Below, piece by piece: positions 46,815 through 60,140 of a stretch of DNA of 64,000 nt. The translations under genes were made by a program, and so were the position numbers. The first letter of the stretch is position 1. Each line of letters starts with the position of its first letter. Source of the stretch: Acanthochlamys bracteata (Eukaryota; Streptophyta; Magnoliopsida; Pandanales; Velloziaceae); NCBI GenBank assembly GCA_019914995.1, contig CM034128.1:1428501-1492500 (forward strand), given 5' to 3'. The notes under the pieces are model-generated. The model was not told the origin of the DNA. It ran no database searches and worked only from the letters and a program-made list of their open reading frames with translations.

Positions 46815-49800
46815 ATGGTGGTGGGCCCACTCCTCCTCCGCTCCTTCCTCCGCCACCGCCCTCACGCTACCACAGCTTTCCTTAGCCACGGACGCTTCTT
46901 CTCCTCCGAACCCGCCGCCGCAGAAGCAGCTCCTTCTCCATCGCCGGAAGAACTCCCTCCTCCGCCGCGATCTCCAGTAGCTGGAGCCCGTGTAGATCTG
47001 AGCCGCCCAGAAGATGCAATCGAGGTGTTTGTCGATGGGTTTCCGGTTAAGATCCCCAAGGGCATGACTGTTCTTCAGGCATGCGAAGTCGCGGGAGTTG
47101 ATATTCCACGATTCTGTTACCATTCGAGGCTTTCGATTGCTGGGAATTGCAGAATGTGTTTGGTCGAAGTCGAGAAATCTCCCAAGCCTGTTGCTTCTTG
47201 TGCCATGCCGGCTTTACCAGGTCTCAAAATTTTCCCCTTCGAATTCGTGTTGTTTTCTTAGCTATTGTCGACGCCGCTACTATTACCTGATTAATGCCTC
47301 TGTATAGCGTATGCTATTGCGTTTCTGCGAAAGCTGTTACTTCTGTTCTGTACCTGGTTACTGATTTTTTAAGATATACTTAGAACTCAATGATTTTATC
47401 ACATGACATCATTTCTGTGCTTTCTTTGGTATATTTTATTGTATGGAGTATCTTTGTAATTAGAATGATCATTAGGTTTCTATTCTGCTTCAATGGCTTC
47501 AGCTTATCTTGCCCGCTGCGCCAGGTTGCAGAAATTTATGAAATTGTGTTGTTTGCCAATTGATGGTCTGCAATGGTTTAGTCTTTTAGCTTTTTTAGAG
47601 TGTGCAGTGTTGTTTCCGTGTAAAGTATTTTCCTCAGTTATTATCATTTTCATTAGTTATTTTAATAATTTTCGTAAGATATGAACAACAGTTTCTTTAG
47701 TTCGAAGGTATAGGATGATAGAAAATTAGCTAGGGCATCTTCCGTAAGTAGGGTATGGATCAGATGTGTCGTGTTTTGATGTAGGATTTTCTTCTTATTG
47801 TATGTTGTCCCTTAACCATTTTATCTGGATTTTTCCTTGTTCATGTAAGCAAGTGTCCTGCAGGTAGTCCTAAAATGCCCTTCATGGCTGTGCCAACTAA
47901 GTTTATGTATTGTATTGTTACATTTCGTTTTGTATCTCTTCTCTCTTGGAGTGTCTTGATCTTTCATTGGCGTGTCACATGCAACTCAATCTATTTATAA
48001 AAGGATTCCTTAGGTCTTCTAAGTTATAGTGACTCAGTGGTTTAGAGTACAAATATTTGACTTCTAGTTTACATTTGATCTACGTTCTTTACCTTGCTGT
48101 GCTTTGCAGGGATGAAGATCAAGACAAATACTCCAATCGCAAAAAAGGCCCGTGAAGGGGTCATGGAATTCCTTCTAATGAATCACCCACTGGATTGCCC
48201 CATATGCGACCAAGGAGGAGAATGTGACCTCCAGGATCAGTCCATGGCATTTGGGTCTGATCGCGGTCGATTCACTGAGACCAAGAGGTCTGTGGTTGAT
48301 AAGAATTTGGGCCCGTTAGTGAAGACTGTCATGACCCGTTGCATTCAGTGCACCAGGTGAGGTTTTTGCTTGATTCTTTATGCTTTAGGAAAATCATGCT
48401 GAAGAAAAGACTTGTGGATTCCAATTTTATAGTGACAGCTGGTGTCTGTAAACATTCTCGAACAACTAACTATTGATCATATAGCAATGCACCATTTAGC
48501 AATATCTGTTTGCCTAGTATAAGTAAAGAGGGACAAAACAAAGTTGGCATGTTGACAAACATGTCTTAGATACAGGATAAAGTTTCAGGTTACTTGCATA
48601 GTTGGAATACTGGTTGCTCACAAGATACTTTATGACATAAGTATATGCAAACTGTATCTACTCTCTAGCTGCTTTGTAAAGCTATCAAATCAAAATGCTT
48701 GAGGAGGGTGTGCTGACATGAGAAGGTGGCCATCAAGATGGATTCTTTATGTTGGGTGGCATAACTTTTTATTTTATCTGTCAATAGTCAATGGGATATG
48801 AGATAAATCTGAGGTTTAAGATAATTCCTTGATTTACTGTATTTTACAGTTCATTAATGCTGGTTATCTCAGATAAAGACGCCATGTGCTTTTAATTTTA
48901 TGGATAATTCCTTGATTTATTTTACTGTTCATTAATGCTCGTTATCTCAGATAAAGACGCCATGTGCTTTTAAATTTATGGATAACTGAATGTTGGAAGG
49001 TTTTGGTAGAGTTGGGGATTATGCTTACTGTACTAGGGAATTGTCTTTGTTGTAAGCATTTGCAATGAGTTGGTCACTGGTGAAAGAGCGTATGTCTGGA
49101 TAATTGTCAGGGCACGTTAATGCATGTTGGATAAATAATTTAGCAAATTGTCATCAGGCTAATCTTCGAATTTTGGCAAACTGAGAAATCTCACCTAGCC
49201 TGCCTTGCATATTCTTTTTGTATATAAAATCCTTATATTGTTAAAGTTTTGTTCCTTAACTATTTAATGTTTCATTTCTACTTGGTAACCTTTTTTTCCT
49301 GTTCAAGAATATCTAGGTATGAGTTGCAATGGATATGTTTGCAAATATTATTACATGGTCATACAAATATGAAATACATAACAGTTAAACAAAAAATAAC
49401 TGCACCCCACGTTTCTAATATAACTTTCTGTTCTCCTGCATGAACCATACATTTAGTTAGAAGTGTTAATGCCTTGAAAGTAAATTATGATATCTTAATG
49501 CGCAATATAGGTTTGCAAGTTTTTAACTGGAACCCTGTTTACGCATATCGTCTCTCCATATATATTTTGTGGTTATTATCGGTTTGGATTGATGGGATTT
49601 ATTGAATACACAGGTGTGTCAGATTTGCCACTGAAATCGCTGGCGTCCAAGACCTCGGTATGCTTGGTCGTGGTAGTGGAGAAGAGATTGGAACATATGT
49701 TGAAAAGCTTATGACTAGTGAACTTTCTGCAAATGTTATAGATATTTGCCCTGTTGGTGCTCTGACATCAAAACCTTTTGCTTTTAAAGCCAGAAACTGG

Positions 49801-52028
49801 GAGTTAAAGGGCACAGAGAGCATTGATGTTACTGATGCAGTTGGATCAAACATCAGAATCGATAGCAGAGGTCCTGAAGTAATGCGCGTTCTTCCACGTC
49901 TAAATGAGGTGTGTTATTTATGCATCTTCTGAAATTTGCAATCAAATATTTTTGAAAGTTTCTGATAGTGCATCACCTAGGGGGCAAAGAGTTATATATT
50001 TTGAGATTGAGTTAGTAGCAATCTAAGAGCTTGAACTGCCTAGCCTTTTGTTTATTGTTTTGTTTCTCACGCCATGCCATACGACTATCCACTTGTTCTG
50101 TTGATATATTAGCACTATGGGGTATGATGATTTTCTAAACAATCTACAGATTCTTGTAAAATCAATATATATCCTGCAGCTCAATGCCACTCTTTCTGGC
50201 CACAAAGCTAGATAGGAGCTACATACTTGAATCCGTACCTAATATGACCTTTGTGCGTGGAACTTAAATATATTGAACGAAGAGAACAATAGTATATTGA
50301 ACAAAGAGTTTGAACTACAACCCATACAATACCTATACAATAGTATTTCGATAATATGTTCATACTACAACCCATACAATACATCCCTCCATATATGTTG
50401 AACTTAAATTTATATGTAAAAATCTTAATGAAGTAGATGTTTGTTATGTGTTTTTTGTGGGACTTGAATTTCAAATATTGGTGACAGCAGTGCTTAATTG
50501 ATCACTTACAATCATCGTGTAGTGTCATCTTCTATGAAAGTTTACTGCTGAATGATTTGGGTATGAGATGTCATTCTTGCAGGATATCAATGAGGAATGG
50601 ATATCTGATAAAACACGTTTCTTCTACGATGGTCTCAAGAGACAAAGGTTAAATGATCCTATGATTCGTGGTCCTGATGGACGCTTTAAATCTGTGACAT
50701 GGAGAGATGCCCTTGCAGTAGTTGCTGAGGTAGCCTACCAAGTGAAACCTGAGGAAATTGTTGGAATTGCTGGCCAGCTTTCAGATGCCGAATCTATGAT
50801 GGCCTTAAAAGACCTCTTGAACAAGTTAGGATCCAGCAAGGTATTATGTGAAGGAAATGGACCAAATCCTCAAGCAGATTTGCGATCTAGTTATCTTCTG
50901 AACACTAGTATTGCAAGCCTCGAAAAAGCAGATTGTTTCCTTTTAGTCGGTACCCAGGTATATTTTGTCACGTCTTTTATTTCGCTTAGTCCTATTTTAC
51001 CTTGTGAATTGGTCTTAGTGAATTGGCTGTTTGTCTCAATAATATTTCAAAACATTCCTTGATTGCACTTCTAATCAATGGTGGTTCAGTATCATTTGGA
51101 GCTTTTGCTGATTGTTCTTTTGGTTTGGCAGCCAAGAATAGAAGCTGCAATGGTAAATGCTAGGATCCGCAAAACTGTTCGAGCAACACAAGCGAAGGTG
51201 GCCTACATCGGTGCTCCAACAGAGTTCAATTATGATGTCCTGAACCTTGGCACTAGCCCAAAGACCCTCCTTGAGATTGCTGAGGGGCGCCATCCTTTCT
51301 GCTCAGATATCCTATCAGCAAAAAACCCAGCTATTGTGGTTGGTGCAGGAATCTTTGAGCGCAAGGACAAGGATTCTATTCTGTCTGCTGTGGAGACCAT
51401 AGCCAAGCTCGGTAGGGTCACACGTGCTGACTGGAATGGTCTTAATGTGCTTCTTCTCAATGCTGCTCAAGCAGCTGCATTAGACCTTGGTCTTGTGGCA
51501 AATCCTAGCGAGAGCATCAAGTCTGCCAAGTTTCTTTATCTAATGGGAGCTGATGATGTAAGTTTGGATGGGCTTCCTGATGATGCCTTTGTAGTGTATC
51601 AGGGACATCATGGTGACAGAAGTGTGTATCGGGCAAATGTCATTCTTCCATCAGCTGCCTTTAGTGAGAAAGAGGGTACCTACGAGAACACAGAGGGTTG
51701 CACTCAGTGGACAGTTCCTGCAGTACCCACTGTTGGTGATGCAAGAGATGACTGGAAGATTGTAAGAGCACTATCGGAAGTGGCTGGCATCACACTGCCA
51801 TATGATACACTTGCTGCAATCCGTGCTCGCATTAGAACAGTAGCTCCCAACCTCTGGCGTGTTGATGAGAGGGAGCCATCACTTTTAGCTGATATCAAGC
51901 CGAAGTTTCAGCAAGAAATGAGCTTTACTGCATTCAGACCTGCTGTTGAGAACTTCTACATGACTGATTCTATTACCAGGGCATCAAAAATCATGGCACA
52001 GTGCAGTGCATTGCTATTGAAGAAGTGA
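46815..52028 (+). CDS. NDUFS1: NADH dehydrogenase (complex I) 75 kDa iron-sulfur subunit, mitochondrial
   Basis: Largest peripheral-arm subunit of mitochondrial complex I; carries electrons along iron-sulfur clusters toward ubiquinone. Five exons: 46815-47220, 48110-48356, 49614-49908, 50583-50957, 51132-52028, joining to 739 residues (Arabidopsis EMB1467 748). The N-terminal 55 residues ([20 protein letters not shown]) form a mitochondrial presequence followed by a Pro-rich linker. Cluster ligands: N1b Cys 101, 112, 115, 129; N5 His161, Cys 165, 168, 174 ([14 protein letters not shown]); N4 Cys 213, 216, 219 (RCIQCTRC) and Cys263 (DICPVGAL). The molybdopterin-oxidoreductase-like domain fills the rest and ends CSALLLKK. 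An in-frame ATG at 46677 would add 46 residues; I chose 46815 because the presequence there is better. Confidence 0.97.
48820..48985. repeat. tandem duplication in NDUFS1 intron 2
   Basis: ATAATTCCTTGATTTA ... GTTATCTCAGATAAAGACGC ... CATGTGCTTTTAA occurs twice, about 83 bases apart, with few differences. Confidence 0.95.
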
Positions 52029-52514
52029 GGAACCGCTGTACTGAGGTTTTTAATTCAAAAGCTGTATTTAATTTACATGGAGACCAACTGGGAAATTTTA
52101 ACTGCTTTTGGGTTTCTGCTGCATTGTCAGGGCCATGCTCATAAGTGGCAGCTTGTAACATCATTTAGATTCCATAAAAGCCATAGAATGCTACTTTTTG
52201 GTCGAGGTCCAGGAGGAGAAAGGTTTTTACAGTATTGAACTGAATTATGCTATTTTTGTTTCAACAAGGGGATTGTATTGGTACATGTTTAGTGCTCCTT
52301 AAGGATACCTTCGTTGATCTGCGACATTCGTCCTCGTTTTTTCTTTGATGATTGTAGTCTTGCTCTAATGTGCATATAATCTGATAAAAGTCATCCATCT
52401 TGTTTGTACTTTGCTTTCTACATATCCATTATCCAGGCTCTATCTGTTATCGGCTTATTATCTTCTCAACATGTGAGTGAAGGTGTTGAAGCAATGATAT
52501 TCATGCGCTGAACA
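52029..52514. other. NDUFS1 3' flank / next gene promoter
   Basis: Holds the NDUFS1 3' untranslated region and the promoter of the small gene at 52515. No coding signal or obvious TATA box. Confidence 0.5.
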
Positions 52515-53140
52515 ATGAGAAGCACATATTACACCTTATCCCTTCCACCCCTTCCTTGTTTGACTCCCACCTCCATTACTGCTGCAAAAACTCTTTCAAC
52601 AACATGGAGTAGACACTATATACCCTATCCTTCTTCCCTACCATTGCCTAAACCAAGATTCCCCTTCCTGACACGTCCGCTGTTTGCCAGAAGGCGAGTG
52701 ACCTATGATGACGACGACGACGATGATGATTATGGCAACAATTCTGAAATTGTAATGCTGGAGTCTTATAGTGAGTCTGTCAGAACAGAAGCACTACTTG
52801 TCCGGGCAACAGTTGACGGAGAAGAGGAGACTGTACTCATATTCAAGGTAAAATATTAGTAATACAACCTGCAAGGTTGGTATTCTTCATGGCAATGTCT
52901 TGCTTTTGTGAGAATAAGTTTAAGTCTCTTGTATTAATGAAGGGTTTCTCATCCTGTTTGAGTGGGAGAACTTCGCCTGATCCAGCAAGGAGCATCCTAC
53001 CAGAAAGGGCAGTGATAGAATCAATTGATGTTATCAAGGGACCATTTGATCCAACCAAAATCCAGTACTTGGAAAAGGACCTCACATTGGATGCTTTCAA
53101 GAAGACCAGGCTTCAAAATTCAAACCAACAACTGCTTTAA
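52515..53140 (+). CDS. conserved small plastid-type protein, probably DUF7734 family
   Basis: Two exons, 52515-52847 and 52943-53140, joining to 176 residues. Residues 1-60 are rich in Ser, Thr, Pro and Arg with few acids, as in chloroplast transit peptides. An aspartate run follows (YDDDDDDDDYG, about 65-73), then a conserved core: ESYSESVRTEALLVRATVDG, EEETVLIFKGFSSCLSGRTS, LPERAVIESIDVIKGPFDP, IQYLEKDLTLDAF. I recognise this core as a widespread plant family of unknown function, I think DUF7734, but cannot confirm the number. No catalytic motif seen. The exon joint falls inside the core (IFK/GFSS), which supports the model. Confidence 0.82.
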
Positions 53141-54000
53141 TGTGTGTTAAATGAGAGATTCCTTGAGAGAGAGAGAGAGAGAGAGAGAGATGCTTTTACA
53201 ATTCCAGAACTATAATATGTAATTAATTACTCGAGCGGAAACATACATATCTGTGATGCTGAGCGTTGTGGCATCAACTTTAAGCTTCTAACTTTTCAAC
53301 GAGTTGCATAAGTATAATCAACAACACCATTTCCAGATTATTGAGCTTTTTAATTTTTTTTGTTCTGTCATGGTAGGCACTTCCAGTATTTTTCCTTCCT
53401 AATGGAAGCTTTTCTCGAAGCTTGGCTGCCGAAATATACCTGCGGACGGAAAGCGCGCCTGTTTCGGCTTTCTGAAAACAAATTAATTTCATTTACGTAC
53501 CCAACTTTGATTTCAACAACAATCCGCAATAAAAGAGCTTCTGCTTCTTGCACAGCCACGAGCAGGAAACTTACAGATACCGCAAGAAAAGCACTAGAAA
53601 GAGTACACTTGGTGAAAATCAAAGGGCTAAAACTAGTTTTTAAGGAACACCATACAACAAAAACCATGATACAACTTGTGCTAAAACAAACAACAGAACA
53701 AGAGGGAAAACTAAGCTCAATGGAATTACAATAATATTAACAGCGATAATAAAATAGCAAAAACCACCCGACGTTACAAAAGTAGAACACCTAGAACGAA
53801 CATGTCTATACAAAACCAAAACATGCTAACAATTAAAGCATGCCTTATGTCGTTAGCTAATAACTGCAGCTACATTTAGAGCAGTCAAAATCAGATAGCA
53901 ACTAAAGCTTCTGGTCAAAGCTACTTCTTAAACATGGTACACTGCTGACAAACATGCTACACTGCAGACGTTGGTTGCTCCCTGCTTTTCAATTGAGTGA
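53141..54000. other. tail-to-tail intergenic region
   Basis: Lies between the 3' ends of the small gene (plus) and MAP70 (minus). A GA microsatellite (about 26 bases) is at 53165-53190. Long open frames exist on both strands at about 53280-53730, but none matches a family I know; most is likely 3' untranslated sequence of MAP70. Confidence 0.5.
53165..53190. repeat. (GA)n microsatellite
   Basis: Uninterrupted GA dinucleotides about 25 bases after the stop codon of the 52515 gene, hence probably in its 3' untranslated region. Confidence 0.97.
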
Positions 54001-57000
54001 TCACTGACTGTTGCGCATCAACCCACTTCGTGATATAGATCTGTATTTAATTTGATAAGCTCAGGTCATCTTCTCAGAACGTTAATTTTACTGGTGAGAA
54101 ATCAATCTAAGAGCTATATGTCATACAGGTGACGGTTCGAACTAAAAGCAACATAAGTGCTTATTCATTTCTAAGCTTCCCTAACATAAAATGGAACAGA
54201 AAATCTTAATTATACTCAAATTTTTATGTGAAACAAACCATGGAAGAATCTTCATGATATTTGAAAATGACTAGAGAAGGATACTTGAGCAATTTGAGTA
54301 AATATAGAAATGCTGTTGAGTTATAGGGTCATGAATACCTATCTGCATTCCTAGTATATAAGTACAAGAAATAGGGTATTTTTTTTTTTAATTGTTGTGG
54401 TCGTTGTGAGGAACAATTAATGACCTTCGTTCGACAGCATAATAATCAACATTAAACTCACTCTCTTTCACAATGTTGGGCAGTAATACCCATCTTTTCT
54501 GTATTTGAATAGCAAGGGTTCATGGATTAACGGAACTTCTATATATTCATGGAGTTGATGGTACCAACAGTTTCTATATCCTATGCATAAGACTAACTTA
54601 GATCCATGTTATAGAGCAAAAAGAATGACAATTCATAAACTTAATAATTGCATGTCATCATTGTAGGTTGCAACATAGTTGTTATAGCGGAGCGAGCTGC
54701 TAAGCATACCTTCCAGGAGGTTGTGAACTATTTACAGGTCCCTTCAAGTTACCAAGGCGCTTTGCCCTGCTATCTTGCTCCTTCTCTACTCTCATTGCCG
54801 CTACCTCTTTCTCCATTGCAGCTACTTCCCTTCGCATTTTCTTGGCTTCTACTTCCATCGCTTTGGTCAAAGTATCAACTTTCTTCGCCAACATCTAAAG
54901 TTAAAGTGATTAAAGAAAAGAGAGGTTATATTATGCTTTCGTCGTGTTCAAAAAAAGCTTTCAAGGTCATACCTCAATGGCATCATCCTTGTCTTTCAGG
55001 CTATGATCCTTCTCATGGCAAGCTTTCCTTAGTATGATTACCTCCTTTTGCAACATGTCATATAATAATCCAGAGACAAAATCATCTGAATCAGCATGAG
55101 GAGCTTCACTAGGCTTTTCAGCTGGATTTTCCTTCCAACCGTCTCGCTTCTCACATTCACTAGTCATGTCTATAGACTTGTTCAATGACCGGTCCAATCC
55201 GTTAGCAAGGAGTTTACTCCTGTCTACTGACCTAGTCCCACCATCAAATGACTTTGATGCACCTTTTGCATACCTCAAAACCGTACTGCTGCCGCTAGAT
55301 AGAGATGAGCGCATTTGAAAAGAAGGTGACTTCTTTGTTAAAAGACCATTAGAAGATGATTTTGGAACCATGTCAACTCCGCCTAGGGATTGACGACGAG
55401 AAGGACCATTGCTTGAAAATTTTCCTTCCAGCCGGTTTGCACCACCCGATGGCATTCGAAGTCCATCTTCTAATACTTTTAGTCGCAGGTGATACTTCTC
55501 CTAGATAATAAACAGGCATAAACACCAAACAAAATTTTAGCCGTGAATACTATCTCGCAGAACATGTTCAATTCTGACTCAAGAGGAACTAGAGATTTTA
55601 AAATTTTGGAAAAGTTTACCTTCAGTTGAGCCTCAGACTTTGCAGTACGCTCTGCTATAGTAAGTTTGTCCCGCAGTTGCTGCATTTCCCCCTGTGTAGA
55701 GTTGCAGGGCAGTTAATTAGAGTATTTTATGCATCTAACCATTTTTATATGTAAATTATTGAAAAAAACTAAATCAGCAGCATCCCTTCAAAAAAGTATT
55801 GGATGAACTACCTGCATAAATCTTCTTTCTTCAAGCCATTGCCTAACAGGCATTACTTTGTCGTTAGCATCCTTCCACTCATTTGCCACAACGACCGCAA
55901 CCCTATTAGCAGTAACTTTTGCACGGGCTAGTTCCCGGTCGAGAGTTTTTCTTTCTTCCTAAAAGAACAAATAAGGATGAGACATGGAGAACTGAGGACA
56001 AGAGTTAAGGCACACTTGGAAAAGGGTTTCACAATGAACAGAATGTTACATTCATCTCCTGCACTTTCCTTTGATAATCTCTCACAGCATTGGCTGCTGC
56101 ACCACCTGCAAGTACAGCTTCTTCTAGCTCTCGGACAGTCTGGCTTAACTTTTCAACCTCAGCAACTTTTTGGCGATGCATCTTGTCCAGGATCTTATTC
56201 TCTTCCTGGCATGAATTTTTGAAGAGTACTTAAAAATGGAGATTCTAATTCAACAAAAAAATGTGGTGATCGGAAACCAACGGTCATCACCTGACAAATC
56301 TCAATCTGTTTTATCAACTCTTGGTTTTTGTTTTGCAGATCGTCTACCATAGAAGCTTTTGCCAAGGCAATCTGAACAGTTCTTTCTGCTTCTAAAAGTG
56401 CTGCTTCCTTCGATTTCGTAAGCCGATCCAATGCTCTGTTGTCATCCTGCAGCTTCGCATTCTGTATACAAAATAGAAAGTCTTAGTGTCGTATGATTTG
56501 TCAAGATCCAGCCCTATACACTTTTAATCAAACAAGTTGCAACTTGTAGATAGTTACTATTGCTGGAGCCATTGCCTAACAAAATACCTCCTGGCGGGAA
56601 AGCTTAAGCTCTGCTTCCAGCGGTGCGAGTATTGCTTCAATAGGAGGCATATCATCATCCTTCTGTGCCGTATGAACTCTCCTAAGTGTTGCTTCTGCTG
56701 CAAACTGTGCAGACATTGATGCTTTCTTCTCATCATTTAACTTCTTAATTTCAAGATTCTGCAAAACCACTTAAACATCAACCATATGTAAAGGTTGAAA
56801 CAACAAATAAACATTGGAAACAAAGAAACTTGAGCAAGTTGACACTACCTTTGTTTCCAGAAGAGACTCAGTTAATTTGAGCTTCTCGTCCACTTTTGCC
56901 AATTCATCTGTAAGCTGCAGTAATGCGATAGTGCAACCACTCACAGAGATATCCACATCCATAATAGTGATACAAGTTTTCTAGATCATAGACTAAATAT

Positions 57001-58093
57001 GACAGCCAATGTTATAAATAATTTCATTGAGTCACTTTGAGGTAGTAAGATGGGAATTATCACAGTTGCAGCATTCCCATGCATTTTTCTTGCTTCCCCA
57101 TGTAAATGGAAAGGTGCAAAATGTCTATAAAAAAGTATAACTTGTACTCCTACTTCAATTGTCCACTTCCCATGCATTTTTTTCTCAAGCTAAATAGTGT
57201 TTTCATGTTGCATCCAGGTATAAAATTAAAAGTTTATCCGACATAGACTTTGTACGATGCAATAGCTTATATCTTTAAAGAATAGGACAATGAACCTATG
57301 TAAGAAAAGTTGTATACTAAAATGTTATAATTGAAAGCAAAGAAGAAAGAAATTGGGAAAAAATGGAGATTCACCTCCTCTACTGCCTTTTCTCTGGCAC
57401 GCTCAGACAATCTCAGTGCCTTAATCTCTGCATAAGCCTCCCCCAATTCTCGGTCTTTATCTGTTAGCAAAGAAATATTAAGGAAAAAAGTCAATACCCA
57501 ACACTATTATTAGAAAATGTAATAGTTACAACATTCCAAAAGTTCGAAAACCAAAAAGAAAATTCAGGAGAAGGAAAATGGCATCTGATATTGCCAGAAA
57601 CAGGCTCCAAAATTTCCAAAATCAAGAAGCATTCTGGCATCTGATCCTCATTCACATATACAGCAAAAAACTCCATTGCAGTGAAGACATTAACAAAGAC
57701 AGCAGGGACAAAGAAAAACTAGCAGAAATTGCGTCAAATCTATCAGCATAAGGACTTAAAATCCATATTCTCAGAGCACCTAAATCCATTCCAAAAATCT
57801 CACATAAAGACTTTTCTTTCACAACTAAAAAAAAAGGAAAAGTACAGCAAAAAGAGCAATCAAACTCAAAATTGTTTAAGGAAAGAAAAGGTTCAGAACG
57901 AGAACTGTTGCTTACCCCTGACTTCATTCTCAAGTCTAGTGAGCTCAACTCTAACTGGATCTGAACCGTGTAGCAGAGTTATCAACTCCTCCACCTCCGC
58001 GCTCGGCTTCAAAACCATCATCGATCCACCCCCGCCGCCGCGCCGCTTCCCTCCTTTCGTGGACCCTTCCCCTCCCCCCGCCGGATCCGCCAT
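54001..58093 (-). CDS. MAP70: microtubule-associated protein 70
   Basis: Plant-specific coiled-coil protein that decorates cortical microtubules and influences cell shape and secondary walls. Eleven exons, minus strand: 57916-58093, 57375-57460, 56849-56914, 56588-56758, 56291-56461, 56050-56205, 55812-55958, 55620-55691, 54973-55500, 54710-54894, 54001-54040, joining to 599 residues (MAP70-1 to -4 are about 610-635). After a Gly-rich head (residues 1-30) the conserved region begins ELITLLHGSDPVRVELTRLE and continues as almost unbroken coiled coil to about 355. A Ser/Lys-rich segment (NGPSRRQSLGG, GTSKSFDGGTRS-like) follows, then a second coiled coil (EAKKMRREVAAMEKEVAAMR). The final 40-base exon gives SISRSGLMRNSQ, the family's conserved C-terminus. 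Closer to MAP70-1/2 than to the short MAP70-5; the exact member is not resolved. Confidence 0.96.
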
Positions 58094-58800
58094 CTATTCT
58101 AACACGTGTCAGCTTCTGATTCGCTGCTGATGTTGCTGCTATACTCCACCGGCCATCTACCGCCGGCAGCCGTTGGTAGAAGAACAATGGCAAACACGTT
58201 GATTTCTGATTCGCTGTCGCTCCTGTTGCTTCACTGCTGCAAGGTTGAGAATTACAATATCTCTTTTTTCTCTCCACAGTCAAACCGAAATCAACTCCCA
58301 AAATATTCAGAATCCTTTCAAAAACTAACTCAAACTCAAATGGTTTTATCTTGTTTCAGTTGCTTACTTTTTTACCGAGAATCACACTCTCAGTTGAACA
58401 ACAACAATTCAATTCTTCCCTTCTCCAAAAAAGAAACAAATAGAAATACTAGCGCTTCCATTAATTCCACAATCCTGCTGAACTCACAAAAACTCAGAAA
58501 TAACAGATCTGGAGTCTCTCACACTAGTCAAATACAGATTTCAGAAAGAAAAAAAGAGATAAAAATCAGAAAAATCCAAAACAAAGTTCCGCTTGAGAAC
58601 AACAACGAGGTGAAATCACTAAGAAGACGTTCAAATTTCTCGATCAATGGCTAGGGTTTCTTTCCTTCTTCAGTATCTCTCTCTGTCTCTGTAGTTTGTT
58701 GTATTCTTCTTTATTTTATCAGCCTTTTATACAAGAGAGAGAGAACAAGAGAAGAGCTACGAGTTGAAGTTTTTTTAGTAGAGAGCAGTGGTAGCAGTAG
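58094..58800 (-). promoter_or_regulatory. MAP70 5' leader and promoter
   Basis: The stretch above the MAP70 ATG is probably a long 5' leader. A telo-box (AAACCCTAG on the minus strand) lies at 58651-58659 and a CT/GA-rich tract near 58665-58745. An open frame of 182 codons runs on the plus strand here but has only leader-like composition. Confidence 0.45.
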
Positions 58801-59919
58801 ACCGCTGGAGAGAAACACAGCAGCTAATCTTGGGTCATTTTCTCTAATTAATAATAGTTATGTTTATTACTTTAATATTACTTGATATGTTAATATGATT
58901 AATTACATGTGATATGAAAAATGTTTTGGCAATTCTTAACCCCTGATAATTAACATTCGCACCATTAAGCCCCTACTAAAAAATTTAGGCGTAATAAAAT
59001 TCTGTTATATCACATGACATTTATATTGATTGTGTATGTTAATGGTATTGCTGCTACTGGTACTGTATTGTAATTTTTAACTTCTAGTACAGTAAAGTAA
59101 TAGCAAAGTTTGTTTTATATTAGAGCAACAATTTAGTCAAAGAACTTGATTAACAAAATTCAATATTATATAATTATTTATCTGCTCGTTCATATTTGTG
59201 CATCTTAATACAGTTAAGATCAATTAAGAAAACAAATTTAATTTTGCACCCAATTCCCATTTCCAAACAAATATGTTATTTTTCTTTCTAACTTCATAAT
59301 GGAGTTCACACTTTTTGTTTTATATTACGTCTAACGGTTCTTTTTTTGAATTTTTCTTTTTTTTATTGGTTTGAGGATAATTTGAATATGTGATTTCAAT
59401 AGGTTTTTCATATTAAAAATATAAAATGTTTGGCACTGCTTTTTTAAATACTTATTATTTTAAATATATATTTTATATATTTTATAATAATTTTTTATAT
59501 ATTTTACATAATTTTTCAAATTTTAAAAATTATAAAAATTATAAAATATTATATGTTATAAAATTTTTATTGAAAAATTTTTGTAAATATTTTTTATCTT
59601 AAAAATATTTTATTCATAAGTATATAAACTTAAATGTTATCGGACTACCTGAGTTTCTTATGCTTGTAGGTAGTAAGGTGGCAGTGATTTGGAAAGTTTG
59701 AATCTTAAAGTTGCCATGACTTGAAGGATCCATTTCATTGTCAATTATGTGATTGTTGTATGTTTTATTGCTTTTCATGGACATTTTATAGGCTTTCACT
59801 TGTCTTTGACGCCAAAGAAATGCAAAAGGAATTCCGTTCAAACTCAAAAAGATAAAAAAGTACACATTATCTAATTCAATAGGATTGCATACAAAATTGA
59901 TGCACTTTATTCTATTTGG

Positions 59920-60140
59920 CTGTGCGTTTCATCAACCATATTTTTAATTTTTAATTTTATATTTTTTAATATATATTTTATAATTATTTAAAAAGTTTAT
60001 TTAAAAATTTAGTGTAAAAAAATTTTACATAATAAAATCTTTTTATTACATATTTTTATTATATTTTAAAAATAAAAAAATAAAACTTATTTTTTAAAAA
60101 TAATAAAATTTTATTTTATAAATAATTTCAAACGCCTCTA
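59920..60140. repeat. dispersed AT-rich MITE-like repeat (opposite orientation)
   Basis: Left flank CTATTTGGCTGTGCGTTTC, AT-rich body (aattatttaaaaagtttat, ttacataataaaatctttt), right flank TTTCAAACGCCTC. The body corresponds to the reverse complement of the copies at 2738 and 61855. Confidence 0.5.

Noticed and set aside
46734-47123. 129-codon minus-strand open frame
   Set aside because: Antisense shadow of the GC-rich first exon of NDUFS1.
53280-53734. Open frames of up to 124 codons between the small plastid-type gene and MAP70
   Set aside because: No conserved motif on either strand; the position fits 3' untranslated sequence of MAP70.
58106-58654. 182-codon open frame on the plus strand
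   Set aside because: It lies over the 5' leader of the minus-strand MAP70 gene, has Ser/Asn low-complexity composition and matches no family I know.
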